Of a DNA stretch of 64,000 bases, positions 1-12,555 are shown piece after piece. The position numbers and the translations under genes are program-made. A model generated the notes under the pieces. The model searched no databases and was not told the DNA's origin. It saw nothing but the letters and a program-made list of their open reading frames with translations. The first letter of the stretch is position 1; each line of letters starts with the position of its first letter. The stretch comes from Septoria linicola (taxonomy: Eukaryota; Ascomycota; Dothideomycetes; Mycosphaerellales; Mycosphaerellaceae): contig CP099424.1 in assembly GCA_024114885.1 (NCBI GenBank), forward strand, positions 2,170,001 to 2,234,000, in the 5' to 3' direction.

Positions 1-3000
1 AAACAGTAGGAGCTATAGTATAGAAGATTTACACACTTTAGAAGAGAGTTACTCTCAAACCTTTATAAAGTTACTAACCTAAAGGAAAGAATTCTAATTC
101 CTAACTAGGAAGAGTATAAGTATAGGATCTATATAATAGGCAAGATAAAGAAACACCTAGGCAAGTCTATTAAGAGAAGACCTGAAAGATTAGCCCTTAT
201 GTTAGTAGATATCTATAGACTATTACTATTATTAGTAAAAGGTTTTATATAGTAGCTTAAGATTATTAACAACTTCTTAAGAAAGAAATAGGCATTTCTA
301 CTTAAGGCTAGATTAGATATACTAACTACTCTTCAGAACTAGAGGATTAAGGCAGAAAGGTAGTTAGTAGTACTCCTCAAGTCTATAAGGGCTAACAATA
401 CTAGAGAGATTACTACTTTGATCAAATAGTAGAAGAAGGACTTTAGAATCACTCTTAAGCTAACTAAGGCCTATAATTTACTCTAGAATAGAGTAGTTAA
501 GAGGTCTATCCAAACATTAGAGGCCTCTATTAGAGCAATGCTTAAAGAAAGCAAGATACCTATTAAGTTTTAGCTAGAAGCCCTTAAAGCATAGGTGTAT
601 ATAAGGAATAAGCTTCTAAATAGACCTAATATTAAGGGATTTAAGCTCTTACCTAATGAAGCTTTTAATAGGATCAAACTAATAGTCTCCTACCTTAAGG
701 TATAGGGATATAGAGCTATAGTGTATATAGATACAAGAGTATAGCCTTAGTAGGCAAGGAGTAACAAACTAATAAATAGAGGAAAGGATACTATGTTTGT
801 TAGATACTATAACAATATAGTAAAGGTATAGAAGTTCTAGGAGCCAGACATAAAGGCTATTAAGTAGTATACTAATATAATCTTCTTTAAAGATAAGCTA
901 GGTAGAGAATTGGACTTGAATATTAAGATTAAGAATCTCCCTAGTTCAGCTCTAGAAAGAAGACCTATTAGAAGGCTAAGAACTATTAGCTAGCCTACTC
1001 TATAAGCTAGTAGGAGTACCCTAGGTGCTCCTAGTCTAGGCTAGTAGAAGCCTCCTCCCTCTTAGCTATTAGTACAGGTTTAGGAAGGAAAGAAACTCTT
1101 TATATAACTTCTACCTCTACTAGAAGATATAGGAGAGTATAGAAAATTCCTAGACTAAGGAAAAGTTAAGAAAGAATCTAAGAATTCTGCTTAAGAAACT
1201 ATAAAGGTGGATTAGGAGTAGATAGCTCTAAGGCAAACCTTTAGAAAGAGGAAAGTATCCTAAGAACTTAATAGATTTAACTAGAAGCTAAAGCTAATTA
1301 GGCTTAAGCTAGATTAGAATAGTTAGCTAGACAAGGAAATGCTCCTAGAGTATTAGGCTTTCTTCTTAGCTATAAGCTCTATTAACCTAGGTATCCTATA
1401 GGACCTAGAATTCTTAGAGGAAGTTAAAGAGATTATATTCTTAGCTACTAAAGAAGCAGGAATACATAAATAGGAGGTTCTAATCCTAAGGAACTATAAG
1501 GAAGTAGTAAGTGATCCTAAGTAGGGTTATCTCTAGTAAGAAGCTATTTAGAAGGAGCTAGATACACTTATAAGCAATAATACCTAGACTATAGTAGTCC
1601 TACTAAAAGGGGCCAACCTAGTTACCTTAAGATAGGTCTTTAATATTAAGAGAAAGCTTAGTAGAGCTATTAAAAAGTTCAAGGTAAGACTAGTTATAAG
1701 AGGGTTCTCCTAAAAGTATAGAGTAGACTATATAGAGACTTTTGCCCCTATAGTTAGGTAGGATACTCTAAGAGGATTCATAGCTGTGGTCTACAAGAAG
1801 GACCTAGTTCTACACTAAGTAGATATAAACAATGTATTTATAGAGAGTACCCTATATAAGGACATCTATATAATCCTACTACTAGGTGTTAACCTACTAA
1901 CTAGTATAGTCTTATAAGTTCTAAGGAGTCTCTATAGGCTAAAGCAAGCTGCAAGAGACTAGAATCAGCTGTATATATTAAAGCTAAAAGGAATAGGATT
2001 CAGACAATTAGAAGTGGACCTATGTCTTCTAATCTACAAGAAAAGGAAAGACCTAATGATCCTAATCTATATTAATAACATACCTATTACTATAGAGAGA
2101 CTAGAAGATATCCTCTAGTTTAAAGACTAACTTAGTAAGGTCTTTAAGATCAAAGATCTTAGAGAACTAGACAAGATTCTTAGAATAAAACTAATAAGAA
2201 ACAGATAGCAAGGCTAGCTAAAACTTGACTAGAAGTACTATATCTAAGAGAACCTAGCTAAGATAGGAATAGGTTAAGAGACTATATTACTAACTCTTTT
2301 ACTAATAGACAGCTATAAAAGTCTGAAGCCTACTAGACTAAATAATAAAAGGTATAACAAATAGGAGTACTAATCCATTATTAGAACATAGATGTAGCTT
2401 GCAACTATTATAAGACTAGACATTTCATTTGCCCTTAGAAGATTGAGCTCCTATATTAGTAATCTAATAGTAGGACATATAAAGGCTCTAAAGAAGCTAA
2501 CTAGATACCTGAGATCAAACCTAGACCTTAGTCTAAGATACTTAAGGAATAGTTAAGGCTTTCTTACTAGATATATAGACTCTAACTATATAATAGACAA
2601 GACTAACAGAGTCTCAATCCTTGGATATATCTTCTTCCTTTATAGTACACTAATCTCCTAGATAAGCAAAAAGTAGAAATCTGTAGCTATATCTATAATA
2701 GAAGCTGAATACATAGCTATAGGTGTATATATAAAACAGTTACAGTTCCTTAGTGCTCTTTTAAGAGAGCTTGGATACCTAGAGTTAGTAGGAGAATATT
2801 CTTACTAACTAAGGATCCTTAGTAACTAGGAAACTATTACTGGAATTAGGCTAATTTAGCTAAAAGGTAATAACCAAGCTGCCCTTACTCTAGTTAAGGA
2901 CTCACATGTTTATAACAAGTCTAAACATATTAATATCTTATACAATACTGTAAGAAAGCTCTAGTAGAACAGACTTATCTCTATGGAATATATAAACATA

Positions 3001-3064
3001 AAAGAGATAGTAGCAGATAGTCTTACTAAGCTAAAGAATAGACTATAGTTTTAGGAGTTTGTAA
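1..3064 (+). pseudogene. Copia-1 pol remnant: integrase C-terminal half, reverse transcriptase, RNase H
   Basis: Reading TAG/TAA as mutated Gln or Trp codons gives a Copia polyprotein. The integrase core tail lies at about 1-800 and a linker follows. Reverse transcriptase lies at about 1570-2200, with the Copia motifs RLVIRGFSQ, ETFAPIVR, LHQVDINNVF, SLYRLKQAARDW and the active-site box read as IYINNI near 2063-2085; the Asp-to-Asn changes fit G-to-A mutation. RNase H lies at about 2390-2780, with EAEYIA near 2700. Order PR-IN-RT-RH is the Copia order and excludes Gypsy. Stops about every 10-20 codons make it a pseudogene. Confidence 0.9.
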
Positions 3065-3746
3065 GGTAGCTCTGTCTTATATAAAAGATATACAAAAGAT
3101 AACTCTAAGCCTTGGAGTTAAACTAAGAGGAGTCTAAAAGAAAGATTTTAGTTACTTAACTCCTCCTTAGTTAGACTTTACAAAGTCCTAAATGCCCTTA
3201 CTAATATTAGACCTGTTACTAACTACAATATTACTATATAGCACCTAGCTAAACTAGACACCCCCTAAGGCTAAGTACTAGTTAATATTAAAGACCTCCT
3301 CTATAGCAGCTATTATCTCCTCTACTAGTGTGTAGTCACTCTACTCCCTAGCTTAATACAAGATCCCTACAGCTAAGAATAGTATACCTTAAAGACTATT
3401 AGGGAACTAAGAAGCTATATAGAATATAACTAAGTAGGGGACTAGGCTATAAGGAATCTAGGGAGCTATTAGAATTGGCTATAAGAAAGGACAGGGGCAA
3501 CTTACTAGATAGTCTATGTCCTAAACAATCTACTCCTGTATAAGAGAGGAGGAAGATCTTATAGAAGGCATTTCTTCTACCTTTTTGTAGGAGATAGTAG
3601 TGTAGAAAGTTTGTTAGATTAATAGTTAGTGCTGTCTAGTTATTGGTCTGAAAAGCAAGTACTTAATAACTAATCAAGATTGGGACTAGCATTTGAGTAC
3701 TATAGATGATCTGTTGAAAGATCTGACTATATAGTATAAGTGGGAG
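3065..3746 (+). other. Copia-1 3' noncoding region and polypurine tract
   Basis: About 680 bases between the end of RNase H and the 3' LTR with no recognisable coding sequence. The same stretch is in Copia-2 (53046-53687). The last bases before the LTR (about 3738-3746, AAGTGGGAG) are purine-rich and sit where the polypurine tract for plus-strand priming should be. Confidence 0.6.
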
Positions 3747-4024
3747 TGTTAAGAATGTATCCCAGATAGTTAGTCTAGATATAGACTTCTAAGTATGGTT
3801 CTAGATGCCTGAGGTATCTACCTAAGGCTTAGCAAGAGGTATATCTTGCTTCTCTTTCTTCCCTTCTTAGATAACTAACAAAATCAACTTTGTATTTGGT
3901 TCCTAGCATATTGCTACTACACTATGTGTATAAGTCAGTTCAAGATTGATCCCCTATTCTTCTTTACTACGCTATACCCTCCTTGACATTATGTGGTATC
4001 TACAAACGCCCTCTACTTTTAATA
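3747..4024 (+). repeat. Copia-1 3' LTR (278 bp)
   Basis: Begins TGTTAAGAATG and ends CTTTTAATA. The expected TG..CA inverted ends (TGTTAA/TTAACA) are visible once one C-to-T change is allowed. It is the same sequence as the two Copia-2 LTRs, with more TpG retained (for example TGGTTCTAGATGCC). Confidence 0.93.
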
Positions 4025-7000
4025 GAGGTTAAAGATAAAAACTAGCTAGCTCCTTACCTTATAGATATAGAAGAGTTAGAGGATTCTTAAACTTAGAGAC
4101 GTAATAATAATAAGATCGAGGATAAGTAGATATACGACTACCTAAATAGTCTACTAGTTCTAGTCGCTCCTATATATACTTAAAAGTAAAAGAAGGCTAA
4201 GGAGCCTTCGAAGACTAAGCGTATAGATAACTACCTTTAAGCTACGTACGCTAATAATAACGTAGATATCTTCTAGATAGATAAAATACTCGAATCTAAG
4301 GTCTAGTTAAGCTTAGTAGAGATTATTCTCTATAGCGAGTAGGCGTCGTATTCCTTATAAAGTCGTGTTCTAAATAATATAGATCTACGTAAGAAGCTTA
4401 ATAAGCTCTATATAAAGAAGCGTACGAATAGAGGTAGTAGAGCTAAGATTAGCGTATATTCCTTACTATCTAAAGCCTTTAGTAAGGAGTAGGTATAGGA
4501 GAAGCTAACGAAAGCTATCTTAGCGACTAATATTAAGGCCTTTTAGGCTACCGCTATAGTAATTAATATAGTAAAGCCTAGGCCTACTTCTAAGCTTTAT
4601 AAGTAGACTAATAATATCCTTCTATTATTTAATAACGTCTATTAGATTATTCTAAGTATCTACGTGCCTATAAAGTACGGCTCTCGAATAATAGCTTATA
4701 AGTCTTTAATCGACGAGGAGACTAAGTTAATAATTATACTAATCGAATATATTCGAAAGCTTCAAGTCGATATAACCTCTCTTAGTAATATTACTATAGG
4801 AGAAGTTAGAGGTAAGGTTATTTTCGTTAGGTACTACCTAGAGGTATTAATCGATACCTTTAGCGTAAGAGTTACGATACTATTTCTAGTCTTACTAGCG
4901 AATAGCCCGATCTTACTTAGCTAGCTATAGGCGTAGCGTATACGCCTAGCTTCTAAGAACTACGATAATAGCTCGTAGAAGAGCTTAATTAGTACTTTAG
5001 ACAGCTATATTATTATATTTACTAGTTTTAATAGCTATAGTAATATATATACTATAGAATAAGTCCTAGGAAAAGCTAGAGTACTAAGGAACTAGCTCTA
5101 GTCGACAGCACGAGTTTAGTAGAGGCTCTAATACTTTTATCGCGTCTAGATTCTATAGAAGTCGGTATCTAAACTCTAACTTTTAGTGATTATTAGCTAA
5201 AGAATATAGGATATACTATCGAGGACTCTAGATCTTATAATAGCGAAGAATAGAGAGAGGGATTATAAGCTTTTTAAGCTTCTACTACTCTTTCCGAGTA
5301 AGGTTTAGTAGTTAGAGATAAAAACTCTACTTAGAGAGGTTAGCTAGTAGAACGTTCTATAGTTACCTTTTTAAACGATAATTACGTTATACCTCCTATA
5401 CTATACTTTAAACTATACTAGTAGTATAGATAGATAAGCGATTAGTACTAGTATTCGTTTACGGTTACTAATAGCTCTAAACTCCTAGAGAATTAAGTCT
5501 TTAACTACCTTACGTAGTAGTTATCGTATATAAAAGTAATTTACTTTAGGGACTATTTTATAGTAGACTTAATTAGATAAAGTATCTCTCTACGATAATA
5601 GCTCGAACTATTAAGACAGGTTAATTATATCTAGACTTAAACATAGTACGACTATCTCGTAGTAGTAGCTATCGAAGGTAATATCGCTAAATTTAGCTAA
5701 AATAGTCGACTTAAGAAGCTTTTACTAGCTACTAGCGAAGCTAAGCTAGCTTATACTAACGAGCGAGACTTATACTAGAGTATTAGGTATAGTTTTAAAG
5801 AGGCTATACTAGTACCTTAATCGAGCTAGAGTTCGAATTATAGAGGCGAATACTTAATAATTACCTATAGGAAGATTAGAGAGGTAGAGCTAGCTATCTA
5901 AGAACCTAGACTCTATAACGAGGTTATTTCCGATAAAGTAGATAACGAGCTTAGCGAAGAGACATACGTTATCTTAGCTACTATTAATATAGTAGCGAAG
6001 AAAGCTTATAATAAAGAAGTTATAAGGTAGTAGAAGCTAGATAATTATATTAGCGCCTATACTCTTTATAAGCGAGTTACTAATAAGATTAAACTAGTAA
6101 ATACGGATATTACTATAACTAATAGGTTAAACTCTAGCGGGTTAAAGGACTAGCGACGGACTTATATTAAGAAGGAAGTAGCTATACTACCTAGTACTAG
6201 ACCTTACGATAGTAAGTATCTAACTAAGAGGTTCTCGACGATCGAGCCTAGATTATAGCTTACGCCTAAATAGCTTATAAAGTTCAAACCTAGTATAGAA
6301 CTACTACTAAAGGAGCTAGATTTGTTATACTATATACTAAGGAATCGAGAAGCTACCTTTATATAGGACTTTATATATTTAGGCCGAATTAATCCTAATA
6401 TTACTCTACTATAGAAGATTCGAATAGTTCCTTACGAGCTATAGTAGTACCTAGGCTTTAAGCTAAACCTATCGCTATAATATATTATAGAAGATATACT
6501 AAGATAACGAATCTAAGCTAGAACTCTTAAACTATACTATAGTACCTATCGAAATCTATACTTCCTTATTAGTAAGAAGATAGAGGTAGGTAAGCTAAAG
6601 AAGTATCGGTTAATTAATATAGCTTAGAAGTTTAATTAAGTTACTATAAGAGATTCGAACTTACTACTCGACGCTAAGGGTTTCTCTAAGGACTTTACTA
6701 ATTACGCGCTAGCCTCGTTAGTTAATATCTTCTCTAGATATAACTAAATCCTACTCGATAAATTATATAAAGACCTTATAGGCTTTGACTTACTACTAGG
6801 CCTATTACGGTAGACTACGTTACTATAAGGAGCTACGAATTCTATTACCTAGTTCGTTCGTATTATTAATCAAGTACTTATAGAGTATGTCTTATATAAG
6901 GCACGGCCGTTCCTTAATAATATTAGTATTAAAGAGCCTAAGACGAAGTACGATAGTAAAGAGGTTAAACCTAGCCTCTACTACTACGTTATTAAACATA

Positions 7001-9420
7001 TTATAGCTATAGACGACGTTCTCTATAATATAGAACAGGCTAATATAACGGTAGCTTTTAATAAGCTATAGCTCTATTACGAATAACTAGTAATCGTTAG
7101 TTACCTTACTAGTATCGATAGTCGCTATCTAGACTTCGCGAGAGTAGCGAAGATTAAGAAATAGCTGATCTTAGAGAATTAGAAAGAGGTCTAAATCTTC
7201 CTTAGCGTAGTTACGTACTACCGCGTCTAGGTTAAAGGTTTCACGATTATTCTTACTCTACTATTTAAACTCTTACGAAAGGATACTAAGTTTTAATAGA
7301 TAGCCGAATACTAACTAGCTAAAGACGTCGTCTTAAAGGTACTAGTTTCAGCCCTAGCTCTAGTTACTCTTAACTATAGAGAAGGAGTAGGACTTATTAT
7401 TATAGGCGTAGATTCGAGTAGTAAAGGTTAGAGATATACGCTTTCCTAATATAATCGAGACGAGCTACTTCTCTACTATCTAGTTCGGTATAAGTCCGGC
7501 CTATTTAACCTAGTAGAAGTTAAATATAATACTAGAAAGCGTGAATACCTTAGTATACTAAAGGTATTAAAGAAGCTAAAACTATAGTTATTTAGAGTAT
7601 ACTTTTAACTAGAGATTAATATAAATACTCTCGTTTACTAGCTTAATAAGGCTACCTCTAATTTGCCGAATATAGTAACAACGCGCTAGCTAATATAGAT
7701 CTACCTCTTCGACTTTAACGTTATATATATTCCTAGTAAGAAGTATATAGCTCTAGATTCTTTATCGAGGAAGCCTACTATGCCTAAAGATATAGAGGCT
7801 ATAGAATAGGAAGAAGACGTAGATCTAATAATTAACGAGTAATTCTTCGATACCTTTTACGTTAACGCTTTCTCTATATAGGTAATTTAGAGTAAGCTAC
7901 CTATAATTAATAGGATCTACTCTTAGGAGTTAATAAATATCGCTTTCGTACTTATATAGATATAAAGACCTAAGAGAGTTTCTAATAACGAGTATAAGCG
8001 GTTAAGGAAAAAGTGTCAGCTATTTTATATTAAGAATAACTAGCTCTAGCGCTAAGAACGAGTAGCTAGCCCTCTATAGCGAGTTATCGATAAACCTAAA
8101 ACGCGAGCTCGTATTATTAAGATATACTATTATAAGAACAGTTATCGTAGCGCTAAATAGACGTATAATCTTATCTAGAAACGATAGTAGTAGGATAGAG
8201 TTTAGGCTTAGATTTCGCTCGCTATTCGATAATATACTATTTATAGTCTTTAGTATAAGAGATAGGTACCTAGAGAACTATAGATCCTACTCTAAGTTAT
8301 AGTCGGCTAGAGGTAGTATATTAATAGCTTATATATCTCGAAGAACTGTTCGTTAATAGTTATACGCGAATCTCTATCGCGCTAGCTAGAAGTATATATA
8401 TTCTAGTACCTAGTAAAGAGTATCTTCTTAGTATAGATAGTAAGGTTTATATAGGAAGAGATCTTTTACTAGTAGGGTGCCGCTATAGAAGTTATCCTCG
8501 ATAACTATAAGACTAATCTTAGTAACGTAGAGAAGCTACTACTATCGTATAGTATTAAACGTATTAATATTTCGCTGTACTACTCTTAGTCTAACGCTAT
8601 CGTTAAAGTCGGCTATAAGACAATATTAGACGCTTACTCGAAGCTCTCTAATAGTAGCCTTTATACGATTTATAACTATATTCTAGTAGTTCTATAGGTA
8701 GAGAGAACGATAATAGTCTCTACTACTAGCCTAATACCGTTAGAAGTAATAATTAGGCGTGACGTAGTACTACTAATCGAGCTAGAATACTATACCTTCT
8801 AGATTATAGATTAGGGTAAGGTTAAGACTAGAGTAGAGCTTCTTACGATTCGAGCTTAGGCTCTAGAAGCTATAGAAACGACTATAGAAGAAGGACGACT
8901 ACGTTAATAGCGTCTTCGAGAATAGAATAAGGCGTACTTCGATAAATATCGCTATATAGATCTTATAGTACTAAAGGAAGAAGATCTCGTATTAGTATAC
9001 TACTCTAAGTTAAAAACTAGCTTCTCCTATAAGCTTACGTTTAGGTAGAAAAGCTTTTTTAGAGTATCTAAAGTATTATAGAGAGGTATATCGTATAGGC
9101 TTAAGGAACTAGATAGCTCTAAATAGGAGTATATCTATAAGAGGATAGATCTTAAGAAATATACCTTTCTATAAGAAAACCTAAAGCTAGTTCTAGATTA
9201 GGTTAAACTAGAAGAAATACCGCTACTAATAGAGAAGGTTATAGGACTAGGCCTTCTACCTAGGTATAAGTATCTATAGATCTTTATTAGTAAGCTATTA
9301 GTAATAACTTAAGAAGAAAGAGAGAGTTATATACGCTAGCTACTAACGGAGCTTAAAGAAGAAATAGAAGACTTAGTAAGCTAAAGGCTAAAGCTAGCCT
9401 AGTAGAGCTAAAGAAGTAGA
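4025..9420 (+). pseudogene. E0 gag-pol remnant: protease, reverse transcriptase, RNase H, integrase
   Basis: Read through RIP stops, this is a Ty3/Gypsy polyprotein. A retropepsin-like region lies at 4664-4924, the only open stretch of the arm (86 codons); SLIDEETKLIII matches the usual LIDSGA motif, with the active-site Asp kept. RT lies at about 6580-7200: KKYRLINIAQ, VTIRDSNL, LLGLLR, TLLQGATNSITQFVR. RNase H lies at about 7370-7650 (GLIIIGVDSS). Integrase lies at about 7850-9160 and ends in a GPY/F-type module (KLTFR..SFFRVSKVLQRG, near 9035-9085). The protease frame and the RT frame differ by -1, as in E1 and E2. No copy could be functional. Confidence 0.88.
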
Positions 9421-9510
9421 AACGATACTTAATTAGAGGTATAAGCTAAGATCTAGCTACTAAAGCCTAGCCTCTACTATAAAAGGGCTAATCTTCCTAA
9501 GTCTATACTA

Positions 9511-10082
9511 TCCTAAACGCTTCTTTTAGTCCTAAAGCTACTATTAAGCTCTAATTAGAGCTTTCTAAGCTTATAATTTACTAGACTAGTAGAAATCTAG
9601 CTAAATCTTAGCTATTCTAAGTACTTCTTTTATTCCTAGAGCTACTATCGAGCTCTAATCTAAGCTTCCTAAGCTCCTCTTTTACTAGATTAGTAAAAAT
9701 CTAGCTAATCCTAACTGTCCCGACGCTATTTTCTATAGCTAAGATAAGTATCTATATAGCTAGTTACTCTTTTAAGCTTAACTTTTAAGTATAGATTCTA
9801 TATCTACTAGTTAACCTACTATCCTACTCCTTTTTCTAAGTCCCGAGCCTACTATCGCTATAAAAGTTAGCTATCCTAAGCTACTTTCTACTACTAGGTC
9901 TTAAAAATCTAAGCTAGACCTATACTCCTAAAGCTTTTTTCTACTAGCGATTTCTAAAGTTAGTACTATAATCTACCTTCCTAGAGCCCTTTTCTATTAC
10001 TAATTAGCGAAGTAAGATAATAGTTTTCTATCCTAAAGGTCCTTTTACTACTAATTTTCGTCTAACTAAAGGAATCGCTAAA
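9511..10082 (+). repeat. E0 copy of the 52-bp tandem array, 11 units
   Basis: A TCCTAAG-like block recurs at 9511, 9563, 9615, 9667, 9718, 9770, 9822, 9874, 9926, 9979 and 10031, a spacing of 51-53 bases each time. After the block most units continue with a pyrimidine-rich stretch and CTACTA. The units have diverged, so the array is not obvious from short words. The period is not a multiple of three, so it is unlikely to be coding. E2 has one more unit at its left end. Confidence 0.8.
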
Positions 10083-10407
10083 AGTATTAGTTTCTAATAG
10101 AGAATTCTTAAAGTTTAAGGTTTTTAGCCTATATAAAAGTAGAGAAGCTTAAATCCTTAGTAATAACGGCTCTAATAGCTCTCTTCTAGCTATTAATTAT
10201 AGCGCTAGCGGTCTCTTACGATATAGAAAGCGCGGTCTAGTAAGTCGACCGAGCGTATGAAAAATAAGGCTCTTTTAAGTTAGTAGAGGTAACGACGATA
10301 GTATCTAAGTCTTAGTCCTTATTAGCGATAGTAAGGTATATATTATAGTAGTTAGTAGTTACGTTAGTATTATATAACGGCTATAGAAGCGTTAAAGTAA
10401 AGTGAAC

Positions 10408-10438
10408 TTTTAGTTATCTTTTTAAACGATAACTAAAA
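10408..10438. repeat. Palindrome with 11-base perfect arms (E0)
   Basis: Left arm TTTTAGTTATC, 9-base centre TTTTTAAAC, right arm GATAACTAAAA. It is also present in E2 (21516-21546) and, with changes, in E1 (39780-39810). Shorter versions sit in the leaders of E1 (about 11636-11664) and E2 (about 13265-13292). Confidence 0.75.
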
Positions 10439-10645
10439 CCTTATATAACTAAGCCTTATATATAGACCTCTAATCCTAATAGTAGTTACGCTACTACGAT
10501 AAGATATATAATTAGACTACTTTCACGCTCTAAACGATCTCTTCTTCCTTATTAACTATTAATTAGTTACTATAGAGCCTTACTTCTATTAAGTTCGATT
10601 CTTATCTTTCGTTACTACCTAGTAACGCTATACCTATTTATATAC

Positions 10646-10925
10646 TAGTAAGGTAAAGGCCTACCTATATACTATACTTAGTAGTTTTAGTATAAAAGCA
10701 AGATAGTAGCTCGTTTCTAAGATAGTAATATTTACTCTACTTAATTAATTTAATATCCTACGGTCCTAGTATAAGGCTCTTAGTCCTAGAGCTACTATTT
10801 TAAGCTCGTTACTACTATTTAATTAACGTATTACAAGACTATTACTCTCCGAACAGGTCTTGTTCTATAGCGACTACTCTTATACCTACCTAGGAGGTTA
10901 GTATTAGAGTAGTTATTATCTATTA
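10646..10925 (+). repeat. E1 5' LTR (280 bp)
   Basis: Starts TAGTAAGGTAAAGG and ends TTATCTATTA. One RIP change at each end would restore the canonical TG..CA. It is one of five near-identical LTRs in the window (10646, 12276, 31936, 43512, 47276). After one base comes TAGAGCCGAAGG; with one RIP change this begins TGG, as a tRNA-complementary primer-binding site should (inference). Confidence 0.93.
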
Positions 10926-11864
10926 ATAGAGCCGAAGGTAGAGCTATCTCTTCTCTCTTATACTAGGACTAGAAGCGTAGAGGGTAGATAGTAGCCTTAA
11001 AGCGAGAACTAACGTACTATAAATATTAATAAGAGGCCTAAAGGAGCCTACGTAAGAGGCGACTTAAAGGGCTATAATAATATAGAAGCCTCTAGAATAT
11101 AGATATCGCTCTAACTCGGAAAAGTTATAAACCTCTAGTACCTCTTAGTATAGATCTATTTAGCAATTATTAGATAGATAGTAAGGCGACTTACTATATT
11201 AGAGATTTACTTAGAGTCTCTATACCTATAATAGTCTTTAATTAGACTCCGGTTTAGCGTAAAAACGCCCTCGTTTAGATAGTATAGAGGCTATAAGATA
11301 GGCTAGACCTATCTAGGTAATCTTGTATCCTCTAGTATATAGATCGCTTAGAATAAGCCCTAGTATAGCGTTAGACGCTAATCGTTTAGCTAAGGATACT
11401 AATTACGTCTAAGGCTCTAGACCCGGTATATAGTATAGGCTAACGTAATATTATACTACTATAGTTATATAGCGAATTACCTAAATAAGTAAGACGGACG
11501 CGCCTAGCTATAAACGGTCGAACTATACGACACGATATACCTTACTTATTAGGCACAATTAATATAGCTCTAGTATTATAAAGAAAAGTTTAATATTTAT
11601 CTTCTAACGGCTAATAAAATTTTAGACTCTTGTTTTTTAGTTATTGTTTTAAACGATAACTATATTTTATTTAAAAACCCTAATTAAGAAGAGTATAATA
11701 TACTCTTAGAACACCTTCGAACGAGCTCTATAAGTGAATTAGTATCTACTAGCCGGCCTAAAATACTAGAGAGTAGCTTATCTAACTAGCTTAATAAGTA
11801 AATTCGAAGATTCCTAGTAAAGCTACTACCTACTTTTACTTTATTCCCTCTACTAGATAACGAT
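10926..11864 (+). other. E1 leader between 5' LTR and gag
   Basis: About 940 bases, collinear with E2 12556-13493. No coding structure is seen. It contains the putative primer-binding site at its start and, at about 11636-11664, a diverged copy of the palindrome found downstream of pol. Confidence 0.6.
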
Positions 11865-12275
11865 ATATCTATAGAAGTAGAGGACTAAGGAGGTACTAAC
11901 CTTAACCCTAATACTAATATCTTTTAAGAACCGAACTTAGGAGGTAGACTGTCTATAGTATAGTTCTAGCTACTTATAGAGACTATCTAAGTAACCTAAA
12001 ACTAGAAGGTAATTATCGCTTAGGTTCCGCTACTACCTAGCTCGGACTAGAATCCCTTCTTTAATAAAGAGAACGTAACCGAGTATATTAAGCGTTTTAA
12101 AGTACTATATAGTAACTACGCTATTCTACTTATTAATAATAATAAATAGCTTTATAAGAAGTTACTTACTTAGGTTACGGTTATCTAACGTAGACGATAC
12201 TAGCGCCTTAATAGTTTCTACGACCGAGACTACGCTAAGTTTAAAGAGTCGATTATTAAAGAGTACTAAAAGTAC
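11865..12275 (+). pseudogene. E1 gag, first part (cut by E2)
   Basis: Starts at a mutated ATG (ATA, 11865) equivalent to the intact ATG of E2 at 13494. The reading is Asn/Pro/Gln-rich at first, then has a Gag-like helical region. It is broken at 12275 by insertion of E2 and resumes at 32220. The TSD GTAC is at 12272-12275 and 32216-32219. Confidence 0.8.
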
Positions 12276-12555
12276 TAGTAAGGTAAAGGCCTACTTATAT
12301 ACTGTACTTAGTAGTTTTAGTATAAAAGCAAGGTAGTAGCTCGTTTCTAAGATAGTAATATTTACTCTACTTAATTAATTCAATGTTCTACGGTCCTAGT
12401 ATAAGGCTCTTAGTCCTAGAGCTACTATTTTGAGCTCGTTACTACTGTTTAATTAACGTATTACAAGACTATTACTATCCGAACAGGTCTTGTTCTATAG
12501 CGACTACTCTTATACCTACCTAGGGGGTTAGTATTAGAGTAGTTATTATCTATTA
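12276..12555 (+). repeat. E2 5' LTR (280 bp)
   Basis: Same ends and length as the other four family LTRs (TAGTAAGG to TCTATTA). Directly preceded by the TSD GTAC. Confidence 0.94.

Larger units (their letters stand above)
1..4024 (+). mobile_element. Copia-1: Ty1/Copia LTR retrotransposon, RIP-mutated, left end outside window
   Basis: Base 1 aligns to base 49834 of the complete copy Copia-2, and the two stay collinear to the 3' LTR. About half of gag-pol and the 5' LTR therefore lie to the left of the window. The element interrupts the gag-pol of Gypsy element E0: the base after its 3' LTR (4025) continues a sequence that is uninterrupted in E2 (15075) and E1 (about 33389). The TSD should be GAGGT, but its left copy is outside the window. 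Copia-1 keeps more CpA and TpG than Copia-2, so it is less mutated. It is inactive because stop codons occur throughout. Confidence 0.93.
4025..10645 (+). mobile_element. E0: left arm of the outermost Gypsy element (family of about 13.2 kb)
   Basis: This arm runs from the point of the Copia-1 insertion (within gag-pol) to the point of the E1 insertion downstream of the 52-bp array. It is collinear with E2 15075-21748. The left LTR and most of gag are outside the window. The element resumes at 43796 after the 4-bp duplication ATAC (10642-10645 and 43792-43795) and ends with its own 3' LTR at 47555. It is the oldest resolved member of the nest, because E1 and both Copia elements interrupt or abut it. 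Confidence 0.9.
9421..10645 (+). other. E0 post-pol spacer
   Basis: Between the integrase end and the ORF3 region. It holds the 52-bp tandem array (listed separately) and, at 10408-10438, the palindrome with 11-base arms. After that no coding structure is visible up to the E1 insertion point. Confidence 0.6.

Noticed and set aside
4664..4924. 86-codon open frame as a separate small gene.
   Set aside because: It is the protease segment of E0 gag-pol; E1 and E2 have the same segment in a longer mutated frame.
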